Part shown: positions 11,891 to 22,514 of the stretch, piece after piece
How positions within the stretch are numbered: the first letter of the stretch is position 1
How the letters are laid out: the number at the start of each line of letters is the position of its first letter
NCBI RefSeq assembly: GCF_000001735.4
Contig: NC_003074.8
Coordinates: 248,101 to 312,100, forward strand
DNA from: Arabidopsis thaliana
Taxonomy: Eukaryota; Streptophyta; Magnoliopsida; Brassicales; Brassicaceae
Length of the DNA stretch: 64,000 nt
Reading direction: 5' to 3'
Made by a program: the position numbers and the translations under genes
Notes under the pieces: model-generated
Database searches by the model: none
What the model was told of the DNA's origin: nothing
The model's input: only the letters and a program-made list of their open reading frames with translations

Positions 11891-13638
11891 TCAGACACAG
11901 AAACGATGGCTACTATCTTTTTCTTTTAGTACTTCACACATACATTTGGCGATTAGTGAAAGTAAGCTTACTTTCTTAGTTTGGTCTGTTGATTTTGGTC
12001 TCTGTTTGTAGAAATTTGGAAGTGGCTTCGCTTTGAAGCATAGCCTTTGCCTTAGTTTACTCTCTTCCTTCTCCACACTCCTCTCCTCCGCCTTCTGGTT
12101 CTGTGTCTCCATTTCCTTGAATTTCCCCTCTAGCTTCTGAAACACAAGAACCAGTTAAATGATGGTAAGTGACAAGACAAAAGCGTAGAAACCAAAAATA
12201 TCTCTATTCTTGCCTTTTTTCTTCTCTCTGCTCTCTCCTCTGTTCTTAAGCCAAACGGTGTAAAACAGCTCGGTGTCCTGCTTTTGTTTTCCAATAACTT
12301 GGTTAAAAAGGTACGTACACATTATACATTTTTGAATTGAGTAAACTCTTATGAAGATCAGTTCTTCTTACTCCGCAGGGAGGAAATTCCATCTTCCTCG
12401 ACCTGTCTTGGCAGAAGAATTAGGAGCTATCTTCCCTCTGCACTTACTGTAACACCTGATTACTTCTCTAACCACTCGTGAATGAAGGAAGTAAAAAGAA
12501 GTTTTCTAAGAGTTAATTCAGTTTTTACCTTGTGTTACTCGATAAAGGTGTGGACAAGGAGTCTTCAACCATTCCCTTTGCAGACACCTGCAATCATCAC
12601 AAGAGCATAAGCACTTGGTTGAGTGAAACACAGTTTAAAGAATGCAGTCACCTTGTTTGATGGTGTCCGGAGAGGAGTTTTGCAGTCTTTGGTTGGTTTA
12701 GAAGAAGCTCTTGACCCATCAATCTTCCTTATGATGGACACCAATCTATTGAACTCTTTTGCAGGCGTGAAAGTGTACGAGCTGCTCTTGTTATTAGACT
12801 TTTTACTTGGAGTCCTCTCCGATGAATTGTACTTAGAGACTCTTGGTTTAGTACTACTCTTTGGTTGTGAATCTTTGGATTTCTTCTTCACAGACTGTTA
12901 CAGATCAAGAACAATAGAAAAAAAAGTCAGAGAGAAAGAAAACTCTTAATCACCATCTCTTAATAAATACACATGTATAAATATATACCTTTAGTATAGG
13001 TTTCTCCTCATCTACTTGTTCTTCAGCTGTGCGGCCATTGATCTCTGACTCAGCCATGCCACAGTTCTCTTTCTCATCAGATTGTCTATTACTAAATCGG
13101 CCTTCTTTCTCTGCAAGTAATTTCAATTGAGCAGAAACATCTAAAGATCCTCTTGGAATCTCAAGATCCGGTTTTGAGACCATCCAATCTTTCTTTTCTC
13201 CTTCATTGATATCTTCTTCTTGAACTGGAGACTTCTCTGGTTGGGGTTTAGGGATTTGCTGCTGAAGCAAGAGTGCCTCTTCAGCAGCAGCTTTTCTAGC
13301 AGCAGCGACTTTCTTGTAGTGAGCTTCAAAGAAAGCTTTCTTCTGAGCAACAGATCCGGGCTTAGAGTATCTCTCTGCCTCAGCCACGTAAGGGTTCTGT
13401 GTGGAGAAAGCAGACCATTTCTCCCAGTCAAGTTTCTCCGACATGAATCTTCCGAAGGACACAGACTGTCCTAAAGCACCAAGAGAATCTCCCTAAAGAA
13501 AGAACAGAGAGAGCTTAATTTCTAAGAAAACATATGATTTTTTAAAAGAATATGTAACTGAAATAGAAGAGAAAGCAACTAACAAACCTGTGGAGCTGCA
13601 TAAGAGAATGGCTGCATGAGACAAGCAGATTCTCCCAT
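11891..13638 (-). CDS. TPX2-domain microtubule-binding protein
   Basis: Predicted microtubule-associated protein of the plant TPX2/WVD2-like group. Exons read on the minus strand: 13638-13588, 13492-12989, 12894-12652, 12587-12529, 12446-12372, 12277-12214 and 12136-11891. All are in phase and give about 413 aa. The TPX2 core spans exons 6-7: FGLRTEERAERRK, then KLEGKFKEMETQNQKAEERS, then LCFKAKPLPNFYKQ. The middle is Lys/Ser-rich and disordered (SERTPSKKSNNKSS). Intron 12137-12213 has a GC donor (AAG|GCAAGA). The last exon could instead be spliced after TDQTKK, where a good GT donor occurs (GTAAGC); read-through adds 26 residues to a TGA at 11891-11893. The C-terminal end is therefore the least certain part. 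From memory this is At3g01710. Confidence 0.88.
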
Positions 13639-14311
13639 TCTTTTGGAACAATTGTAGTTCAATTCCAAAAATGTATTTGTTAAGTTTTAAAGTTAAGAAG
13701 AAATATAAGTGGGTAAAATGAAAGAAAAGAAAGTAGAAGGAAGATGTATCCGTTGTACAAAAAGGCTTTTTACTGTTTAAAATTTGAATTCAAAAAAAAC
13801 AAAATGCAGGTTTCTCTGTCTGTTTCTTCTTTTCCGTTGCTTTATGAGATTTTATTAGTTTTACTATTAAAGTATCCTCTCAGACTCACACCACATGAGA
13901 GAGAAAGTGGTCCGCCAAAAAACTGTGTATGGAATTTTTGTAGAAATAAACTATACTTTTCTAAAGTGTTTTTTTTAGTTGGATTACCTATAGTGAAAAA
14001 CCAGTGATGTCAGAAAAAAAATAAAAAGCAGTTATAAGTTGGCACGAACCACAAAGCATAAAGTTCAAAAACCGTCTATAGCAAGTTGATCGATCAACTT
14101 TGCCTGTTAATTATTATGTGTAACAGAGATTGAGATTTTGGTTCCTTCGTGTGTTTTTGAAAATTACAATCCGACTTTATAACTCTTGACAAAAAATAAT
14201 GTTTAAAAGAATACAAACAAACCTATATGACTTTGGGGGAAGCAAAATGTCTCACCTTTTTTTGGTTTAGTTGTTTGTATCTACACATTGCTCAGATTCT
14301 AACAGAAATGA
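13639..14311. other. Intergenic: TPX2-gene promoter and SERGT1 3' flank
   Basis: Both flanking genes run leftwards, so this holds the promoter of the TPX2-domain gene (left part) and the galactosyltransferase 3' UTR (right part). A short plus-strand open frame at 13744-14007 has no family signature. I see nothing else. Confidence 0.55.
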
Positions 14312-17300
14312 TCATTTAGTGTCCAAGAAACCTGTGTTCGAGTAAGAAGTTCGTCTCTTGTTTCTGTAACCTTTCCCTCTTGTTGTTCCTCTGCCTCTAC
14401 GAGTCGAGAACACCAATAGCATCACTACCAAGAACCCTACTCCAGATATCAACCACAGCGCAATCACCCATAATTTCAACGTGCTGAATCTCCCTTCAGA
14501 CTCGGACGAACCACTTGACTCTTTTGTTTCATCGCTTCCTTGGGTTTGTTTTGTTTCAATGTTACCAACTTTTCTCGAAACCGAGATCTTCTCAGTCGAT
14601 TCTGATCCAGGTTCAGGGCAATTTCTTCTCTTGTGATGCAGAAATAGAGCTTCGTTTAGCTTCTGTCCACATTCAATGCTGAGAAGGTCTCTTTGCCGTA
14701 GATCATTGTCTGTTTGATGGACTGCCGAAGGACTAGGCGGGTCTGGAAACTTTGCCCAGCATTTGTTGATCAAATCAGTGTTCCTCCAGTTCGCCTTGTC
14801 AAAGCTCCAATTTCCGACTTTGAACTCAAGACCGTAGTGGAAAACTCGATAGTCAGCACCAGGTTCAGGAACATACCCGGGATAAATCATAATTTCTTTG
14901 TTTATGCTATGCCGCAAATTCAGCTGCACAAATGTTGTATTTAGACACTAGTCGAAACCAATCATTATCATTGAGCTGAAAGTTCAGAATAAGTTTTACC
15001 TCTGCAGCACCAAATGAATAACCATACATTTCGCTGATCCAACCGGATTCATATATATCCCCAGTTAACTCCTTCCCGTAGTGTTCTTTGTCTGCTCGAA
15101 CCTCCTGGGTTTTAAGCAACCAGTACATTGCAAATTTCCGGAGATCCTCTATGTGCATTATAATGACTCCACCAACTTTATCACAAGCCTCGGGATTACG
15201 CGTGTGAAGTCTTGCAAGGTCATTATCACATCCAATAAGATAGCTAAACAAAAGAAAGAGAGACGGTTTAAGGGGACTTCTGCATCATCTATAAATTGGA
15301 AAAGAGAGAAAAAGAATTTTGTTGTTTCTCAAGATTCTTACTCGTAAGGAGTTGAAACTGGTCGGCCTCGAGCTGCCTTAAACTCCCAAGGTGTGATGGG
15401 TCCACGAAGGATCATGTCAGCATCAAGAATTACTACGTACTCTGCATCAATGTTCGTGTGGTGAAGCCAATGGACAACTGCTGCTGGTTTGTTAATTGCC
15501 GGGTACCTGATTCAGTTAAGAGCATAGCAAAATCAGACGAAGATCAAGTTATAACTTGGAGACCTGAGGTTTAACTGCTAAACTTACCAATCGCCTGTTA
15601 GAGGATGTCTGCTCATCGAAGGAACATAATGCGTCGGGGCCAAGTCATGACCTTTATAGTTTTTAAGAGCTTCATCTGTGCAACTGAGAAGCCGAGTGAT
15701 ATTTCCAGGTTGGCCGCTCTGGCGGAAACTGTGCATGAAGCCCACTGTTTGCCAATCGAAATAAGTCGTGCACTCAGTAGAAAACAGTGTGTGAATCTTT
15801 GGATAAGTTCCTTTGAATTCATCAATGGGTGGCGGCTCGTGTTGGTCTGGCAGGATATGTACACTTCCTGGTGCAAGCAGTTTAGGCCTTGTTAACTCCA
15901 TGAAAGTTTTGCTCTTCAGAAAGCTCAAGTATTTGGTCCACTTTGGTTTTGGACACCCATTTTCTGCGTGACGCAGTATGAGTCCCTCGTTCAATGTATT
16001 CATGCATTCCAAACTCAAAATTAGACCTCTTCGTTTAGACGGATCAGGTTCCATTATTTTAACCTAATCAACGAAAAGTGTTTCGTCAGTAATTGCACCC
16101 ATTAGAGATATATGAAATTGAGTTTAGAACTTGTTAAGCTAACCTCTCTTGGATATGGAGGCTCGGGGAAGAGGCGATTGCAGTCGTAGACTATATTGTC
16201 TTCGTGGTGGTCCAGTTTAGTGAAAGACCAGTTCCCAATGGAAAAAGGTAAACCATAATGCATAAGAACAGGCTCAACACCTTCTCGTGGAACATACCCG
16301 GGATATATCATCAAGTCGTCATTAATCTTGTGCTTAAGTCCTGCCTGTGGATCAAAAACAAAATCACAAAGTTTTATAATCGAAACCAGACGTACTGAGG
16401 ACTGTAATAGTCAGAGCATGAGCAAGAGAAATTAGGAAAGTGGTGACTTTACCTCTGCAGCACCGAAGGAGTAACCATACATCTCACTGATCCAACCTTT
16501 GCCGTAAATATCTCCGGTAAGATTGGTGGTCCAGTGAGCTGTATCTTGGCGAACGTCTTCGGTCTTTGACAGCCAGAGAGGGGCCAAGACCCGAAGATCG
16601 TCGATATGCATAGCGAGAAGACCGCCAACTTTGTCACAGAGTTCAGGATGCTTTGTGTGCAACCGCACAAGGAGGTTATCGCAGCCCACCAAGTAGCTAA
16701 ATCATATAGAAAAAAGGAGTGAGCAACAAATAAAAGAAAGGATTAAGATTTATGTTATGACTGAAGAGGAGGTAGGAATACCCGTAATGGGCGGCAAAGG
16801 GTCTTCCCCTTTCAGCACCGAGTTCCCAAGGGATGATAGGACCTCGAATGATCATGTCAGCATCAAGAATAACGACCCAATCCACATGCTTGGCCTCTTC
16901 ACTGTGTTGAAGCCAGTAAAGAACTCCAACTGGTTTGTTAATTGCTGGGTACCTATAGAGTTCATTCAATAAATACATCAAAGATCCATCTAACCCATCA
17001 CCAAGATTCCAAAGCTAGCGACCAGTACTAAGGATTAAACCAAATTGGCCCTAATTGATCCAACTCAATTTCACAAGTTAGCAATGGCAAACTGGTGCAA
17101 GAGACAGAACAACGTGGTTCTGTCTAGCACTAATGTTCCACAACAACAACAAGAAGTTTCCGAGCAGAAAAATAGAAAGAAAAGAGAGTCAGTAATGGTG
17201 TTGGGAGTTTACCAGTCACCGGTCTTAGGATGTCTGCTCCAAGAGGGAACTTCGAAAGTGGGAGCGAGATTCATGCCTCTGTAAGTCTTCTTCTGATCAT

Positions 17301-17508
17301 CGGTACAGCTCAATAACCGGGTAATCGGACCGGGTTGGCCGGATTTCAAGAAGCTGTGCATCAAACCAACAGTCTGCCAATCGAAGTAGTTCTGGCACTC
17401 CACCGAGAAGAGCGTGTGGATCCGATACGGTGCCATTTGACCCGATTCATCAGCCAAAACCGAGACCACCAGCGCAGCCACAATCGCCGTGATCAAATCC
17501 CACCGCAT
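14312..17508 (-). CDS. SERGT1: Peptidyl-serine alpha-galactosyltransferase with duplicated catalytic unit
   Basis: Adds alpha-galactose to serine residues of extensin-type wall glycoproteins in the ER/Golgi (family knowledge). Exons on the minus strand: 17508-17213, 16952-16782, 16696-16453, 16344-16144, 16063-15588, 15506-15342, 15243-15000 and 14923-14312. They give 802 aa, the length I remember for At3g01720. An N-terminal signal (MRWDLITAIVAALVVSVLA) and a C-terminal membrane span (LWVIALWLISGVGFLVVMLL) followed by a basic tail make it a membrane protein with a lumenal enzyme. Two homologous units occur. Each has IHTLFS.EC..YFDWQTVG and SGQPG.ITRLLSCTD, then a DAD metal/nucleotide-sugar motif (ILDADMIIRGP and ILDADMILRGP), GCDN.L.RLH and ISEMYGYSFGAAE. 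Intron phases are the same in both halves. It shares a 1-kb divergent promoter region with the small AGP-like gene. Confidence 0.95.
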
Positions 17509-18527
17509 CTCGATTTTCGAATTTCAAAACCCTAACTAAATTTGCATACTTTTTTCCTCCGATCTAAAAAAAGTCAATGCATGGAGGATGATTGATCCAT
17601 GGCGATGCGTTGCCTAGTTCTTCTCTATAAACCTGTCGATGGTTATGATTAGGTAGTGGCGACCACGAAGAACTGCCACTTGTGACTAATTAATAAATAA
17701 AAAAAGTTGAGATCTTTGGCATTTGAATAATAAATCAAAGATTCTCTCTTTGAATCGCCCAAGTTTTGGCTGCCATGGACTCCGGCAACCATTTTACATA
17801 CACATACGTCCAAAACTCGGCGACTTGCCTGTGTTTTTTTTTTTATTCTCACAAATATTTTTTTTAATAACCAAACAAATACAATAACAATTTTCTTACA
17901 AGAATTATTAGTCTAAACATGATTAGTCTATTTTGCACCCAAACAAAAAAACATACTATAGAGTATTAGACCAATCCAAATTTTCTATATATCCATTTTA
18001 TTTTTAATACAATAATATACATTTATTTCTGTCATTAGGTACTATACATTTGGTATATAAATGGCTTTTTGATTATGTCTTTCTTCTTTTCGGAGGAGTA
18101 TACTCCATTTTTTCTGTTGGGAATCTCGCATGAACTAATAGAAACGTAGAATAATAATATACAGACAACATAGATCAGTTCATCAATTATCATTTTTTAT
18201 TATTTGGTTTAAGATCAATTATCACTTGTTCTTGGATTGGAACTTATAAGTAATTATCGCTTTGCCTTTTTGATATATATCTTTTATTACTGTGTCGATC
18301 CAAAAAAGATGAAGGACATCACGTTATGGTACTCAAAATAGATGGTTAGCCACTAACGTAACAAGATCTAAGACCGTATAATCACATTTCCCTCGAATTA
18401 GAATCATTCTCCCTCGTTGACCTTTATATATAAGTACTATTTCCTTTGCGATGATCCGACTGTATCAACTAACTAAAAATACAGAAAGAGAAATTAAAAG
18501 AAAGAGAGGAGATCAAATATTGTAGCA
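17509..18527. promoter_or_regulatory. Divergent promoter region, SERGT1 / AGP-like peptide
   Basis: 1,019 bases lie between two outward-facing starts. The right side holds a clear TATA box, TATATATAA at 18425-18433, about 95 bases before the AGP-like ATG. The left side, close to SERGT1, has no obvious TATA box. No coding sequence is supported. Confidence 0.6.
18425..18433 (+). promoter_or_regulatory. TATA box of AGP-like peptide gene
   Basis: TATATATAA lies about 95 bases upstream of the ATG at 18528, with an A-rich leader between. The start site is inferred. Confidence 0.55.
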
Positions 18528-18791
18528 ATGAGAGCTTTCAGCTTAATGATATGTGTTCTCGTCTTGGCAACGTTGATTATGGTGGCCGAGTCTAAGTCTT
18601 CCTATAGTGGGAACGACGAGACACTCACTCCTCCTCCTCCGATGGCTCCTTCACCGTCACCAACTGGTACTGACGGCGGTCACTTTGGTGAACCCAAGAC
18701 GCTTCTACCACCTCCAAACGCCGCCACTTTCACCACTTGCCCGCTGTTAATCACCTCAACATTGATTAGTGCCTTGGCTTTCGTCTTCTAA
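18528..18791 (+). CDS. Small secreted AGP-like / GPI-signal peptide
   Basis: Single exon, 87 aa. A signal peptide covers residues ~1-22 (MRAFSLMICVLVLATLIMV...). A short Pro-rich core follows (ETLTPPPPMAPSPSPTGTD) with AP, SP and TP sites suited to arabinogalactosylation. A hydrophobic C-terminal segment (CPLLITSTLISALAFVF) looks like a GPI-attachment signal. The mature peptide would be only about 40 residues. Two cues support a real gene: the TATA box at the right distance, and the signal-core-signal layout. From memory this is At3g01730, annotated only as hypothetical; function unknown. Confidence 0.85.
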   Translation: MRAFSLMICVLVLATLIMVAESKSSYSGNDETLTPPPPMAPSPSPTGTDGGHFGEPKTLLPPPNAATFTTCPLLITSTLISALAFVF

Positions 18792-20017
18792 TATAAGACG
18801 TGTTTTTCTTCTTCTTTACTTTGTTTTGAATTTATTTCCTTGTTTTGTTTTCAAGTTCAACTCGTGTATACTGATCTCCAACTAACCTTCGACTACGAGT
18901 ATTCACAACGATCAGATAAATTTTGCGATGTACTGATAAACGAAACTAGTACACTATCCCCATTTAATTTGTTGTCTTTTATTCTCATAGTATTATAGAC
19001 TTTAATTAGCAAAAAATTATTGTTTGGATAATTATTGTTTGGTTACATTTAAGAATCGTAGATTAATTTCTAAATTAAAACAAATTAGCATTGATCATAT
19101 ACTACATATTACTCTGAAACATTACATTTCTTTTTGCGATCAGGGCAGAACATATAAACACGAAGTTGCGTGGGAATGAAAATCTAATTGTGGTCCTAAA
19201 ATGAGAAATCGGAACTCGTTCTAATACTATTTTGAAAATATGAGATTCCAAACTCAAAATTAATTGATAATGAATAAAATGTTTTTTTTTTGGTAAAAGA
19301 TGAATAAAAAGTTATACGTATATTATTCATAATAAATTTATCACCTTTTGGTTCTTATGATTAATCAAATATCAACGGTTTCTATTACCGTGATGATCCA
19401 ACGATCGAGATCAACGCCCGTTAATAATAAGTTGTGTTAAAGAATTTCTACTTGGTCGTCTGAATATGCAAAAGTACATGTCGCTGTTTCTATTATTCAC
19501 AGCTGTGACAGAACATTCATGGGTTTTTGGTCACCGAAACAGATTCAGACACGTCAACATGTTCGCAAAGTGCACTCATTATCCCTCGTTGACTTCTATT
19601 TAAAACTGACGAGTAATTATTACTATCAATATTGGGCTCTCGTATATGGTATATTATCGGGCCCAACCCAAAACATATTTGGGCCGGATTAGAAACTAGT
19701 GAGAAAAAGGGAATGTTACTATGTTAGTATTATTGTTGACTGTTAGAGTTTTTTTCGCTCCGCCTCTCTGAAACTCGCCGCTAGTAAGCTTCTTCTTCAC
19801 TTGTGCTCTTCTTCGACGTAAGTTTTCTCTCTTTCCTTCTCAAAGGTTTCTCTCTCGATTGACAATCCTAAGTTTCCTCGCTCTTGTGGCAATTTTAATT
19901 TTATTTTTCTGGATTTGGCTAACCCTAATTTCGTCTGGAAACAATGATATTCAACGAAATGGCGATTTGTGATTTAAAAAGTTGCTCTGTTTTTGGTATC
20001 TAAAATTTGTGTAGGAG
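18792..20017. other. Intergenic: AGP-like 3' flank and mL54 promoter/leader
   Basis: AT-rich up to about 19,600, with no gene seen. The right part carries three site II (TGGGCY) motifs and an AACCCTAA telo-box-like motif at ~19919. The leader of the mL54 gene probably contains an intron: donor-like GTAAGT near 19818 and acceptor TGTGTAG just before the ATG exon. Confidence 0.55.
19633..19685 (+). promoter_or_regulatory. Site II (TGGGCY) cluster upstream of mL54
   Basis: TGGGCT at 19633-19638, GGCCCA at 19660-19665 and TGGGCC at 19680-19685. Such clusters, often with telo-boxes, are known TCP-bound elements in promoters of plant ribosomal-protein and mitochondrial genes, which fits the downstream gene. 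Confidence 0.65.
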
Positions 20018-20398
20018 ATGAACCGTATTGGATTGATAAGGGGATCATCATCCAAGGATGTAGTCCGGAGAACGTTTGCAGCAGCAGCTAGTAAAGCCAA
20101 GAAAGGTGGCAAAGGAGGTGGAGCCAGCGATGCTCCTAAAGGTTCCAGCTTGACCAAAGAGATCAAATCCACCACTGTTGTTGGTGCCAATACTCTCAAA
20201 GACGGATCTGATCCCAAGATCTTGCCTGATTCTGATTACCCTGATTGGCTCTGGCATCTCCTCGATAAGCGACCAGCTCTCAGTGAGCTTAGGAGGAAGA
20301 ACGTCGAGACTCTTCCCTACGATGATCTCAAACGTTTTGTCAAGCTCGACACACGGGGTAAAATCAAGGAGAACAACTCCATCAAGGCCAAAAACTGA
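20018..20398 (+). CDS. Mitochondrial ribosomal protein mL54 (L37 family)
   Basis: Subunit of the large mitochondrial ribosomal subunit. Single coding exon, 126 aa. The N-terminus is basic and Ala/Ser-rich (MNRIGLIRGSSSKDVVRRTF), a typical mitochondrial presequence. A Gly/Lys-rich linker follows. The conserved mL54 core is LPDSDYPDWLWHLLDKRPALS with the LPYDDLKRFVKLD tail. Site II motifs upstream match regulation expected of organellar translation genes. From memory this is At3g01740. Confidence 0.93.
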   Translation: MNRIGLIRGSSSKDVVRRTFAAAASKAKKGGKGGGASDAPKGSSLTKEIKSTTVVGANTLKDGSDPKILPDSDYPDWLWHLLDKRPALSELRRKNVETLPYDDLKRFVKLDTRGKIKENNSIKAKN

Positions 20399-20473
20399 GA
20401 GATGTAAGATGTTTTCAACTCTCTCACTGTTGCTGTTTTCTTTGTATGTGGGAACTATGCTTGCTAATAAGTA

Positions 20474-20562
20474 GATTCTTCCAGTTAGATTACATTTCCA
20501 AGGCGTTATTATGCTCTTGTATGTTCTCAGACACTCTTAGTATATCCAAGAAATTGCTGCTT
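20474..20562 (+). repeat. Degenerate direct repeat, copy A
   Basis: This segment aligns by eye with 20628-20729. Shared blocks are ATTCTT.CAGTTA, CATTATGC.CTTGTA.GTTCT and a perfect TCCAAGAAATTGCTGCTT at the right end. It lies in the mL54 3' flank. Confidence 0.7.
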
Positions 20563-20627
20563 CATCTTTTCTCTGCATGATTCTCTTTGAAAAGTTGGAA
20601 TAGGTTTATTCTTACTTGCTCTAAGTA

Positions 20628-20729
20628 TATTCTTTCAGTTATCTTACTTTTCCGAGTCAGTAACATTATGCCCTTGTAAGTTCTTGATCCTTAAGACTCT
20701 TTATTAGTGAATCCAAGAAATTGCTGCTT
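20628..20729 (+). repeat. Degenerate direct repeat, copy B
   Basis: Partner of 20474-20562, with several small insertions. The identical right end suggests an old local tandem duplication of 3' UTR sequence. Confidence 0.7.
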
Positions 20730-22514
20730 GTGTGAGTGAAACTCTTGGCTCTTGTTTAATCTACCGAATGATATGTCCAGCAAGTGTGTAATACAAATCC
20801 TTCTCCGGATAGAGGAGATGAGTTGGTCGGTTCTTAAAGACACTGCAGGTGTAACTGATCCATTTAACAATCAGATTTATTGTTTACTGTATGGGACCTG
20901 GCTCATTGATATTGCATCACTATTCTGTTGGTGGATACCAACTCTTGTTGTCTATCTCTTTGTGGGGTTTGATACCTTCAAAAGAAAGGTAAAGCAAATG
21001 TTGCATCATTATCTCCCCTTTGTCTTCCATTATTGCTCTTCTTTGCTTTGATTGTTACTTGTCTCCTGTGATTTGCCCAGTTACAATTTCATATTGCTTT
21101 GTGTTAATACTAGTTAGGATAAGTTTCAATTTAAATCGGTTTTGATTTAGGTCTTATTGGTCTGATATTATGGCTTTTCTCTCTCTCTCTCTATGGTATT
21201 GTATCTGACAAGTGCTGCTACTTATTTGCTTTATGGTTATATCCTCCCATGCCCATGAAAGGTTTAAGAGTTTGAAAAGGAGACACCACTCATCACATGC
21301 TTTTGTGGGTATAACAAAAAATAAAGCTAACTTTTTTCTCTGCTCACATGCTTATTTTCCTCTTTTGACACCTTAACAATATCTTGCTTTGTTTTTGTTT
21401 CGTTTTTTGCATGTTCCTTCTTAACTATATGTACTAAATGTATGATTTAGATATGTTATGGATATAATTATCCAAATCTGTGGTCATGATTGATAGAGGC
21501 CACGAGGGCGGACATTTTAAATCGCTGATCCGAATTTGTTCTTATAGTCTCTCTACTATAATGTAATGGGACATAGGTTGGGTGTAGTTGCCCATCCTTA
21601 TTTGTTGTCTGAATAAACTCTTACCTATATTTATTTATTTATATATAAGTGCAACGGTACTACTATTTCCAGAAAGAAATTTTGATGGTTCATGTTTCCT
21701 TCTACTCTTTTATTTTGCTCTTAAGAGGCTTTATCGACATATAATATAAATTCAAACACTGCTGCAATTCTAACGGATATAAATCATCCAATAAAATCTC
21801 AGAAATAAAAACGAGTAACGAATTTTGAGATTTGCAAGAATCTCAAAAGATGTCATATTAAAAAATTCTTCGATATCCAATTAAAGACTCGATTATACGG
21901 ACTTGCTTTGGAGAATCCACACCAACACTCAATTCGATTACCTCGAAAACAAAAGTAGTTCAACTTTTGATACCATCTCAAATAATACTAAACAAGTTCT
22001 TGATATACATTTATTCCCGATGGGTGAAAAAGGCCACTTTTCTCCATGTGTCTCTATCATTACTATCAAGTATCAACCCTTTTTCACTTTATAGAATTAG
22101 GCATTTCTCACGATCAGTTCCTCCTTCCAATTATTATTCTGTAACTTTTGAAGTCATTTCTACTCCCTAATGTTACGCGTTAAACATTTATTTATAAAAA
22201 AAGATCTAAGATTTTTTCCAATTATTCCTTCAAATTTGGTATTTAATTCGTGTAATGAAGACACCAGATTTTTCCAAGTACGGTTACATATATAAACTGG
22301 GGAGTTTTCTTTGTTTAGGCTGATTAAAGAGACCCAAGTGCCTCCTACGCTATTCTTCATTTTCTCCGGTGACCAATCCTTTTCTTTTTCTTCTCCTCTC
22401 CGTCCTTAAATAGTTATATAGGAGCAGGCATTGTTCCTTGATCACCAAGAAATCGCTTTGACCCCTATCTCCTTCTTCTGCAACTCTTTTTCAGTTTTCC
22501 TCAACACAATTTCT

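Larger units (their letters stand above)
20399..22514. other. Intergenic: mL54 3' flank and ankyrin-gene promoter
   Basis: 2.1 kb. The left part holds a degenerate direct duplication (20474-20562 and 20628-20729). A 99-codon open frame over 20752-21051 has no recognisable family and starts without an ATG context, so I do not call it. A (CT)7 run lies at 21179-21192. TATATAGG at 22416 is a candidate TATA box for the ankyrin gene. Confidence 0.5.

Noticed and set aside
20752-21051. 99-codon open frame with hydrophobic patches
   Set aside because: Starts without an ATG, no family motifs, lies between a 3' UTR duplication and AT-rich spacer; chance frame most likely.
22431-22514. Upstream extension of the ankyrin protein
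   Set aside because: Begins only with TTG; first ATG is 22515 and starts the conserved region.
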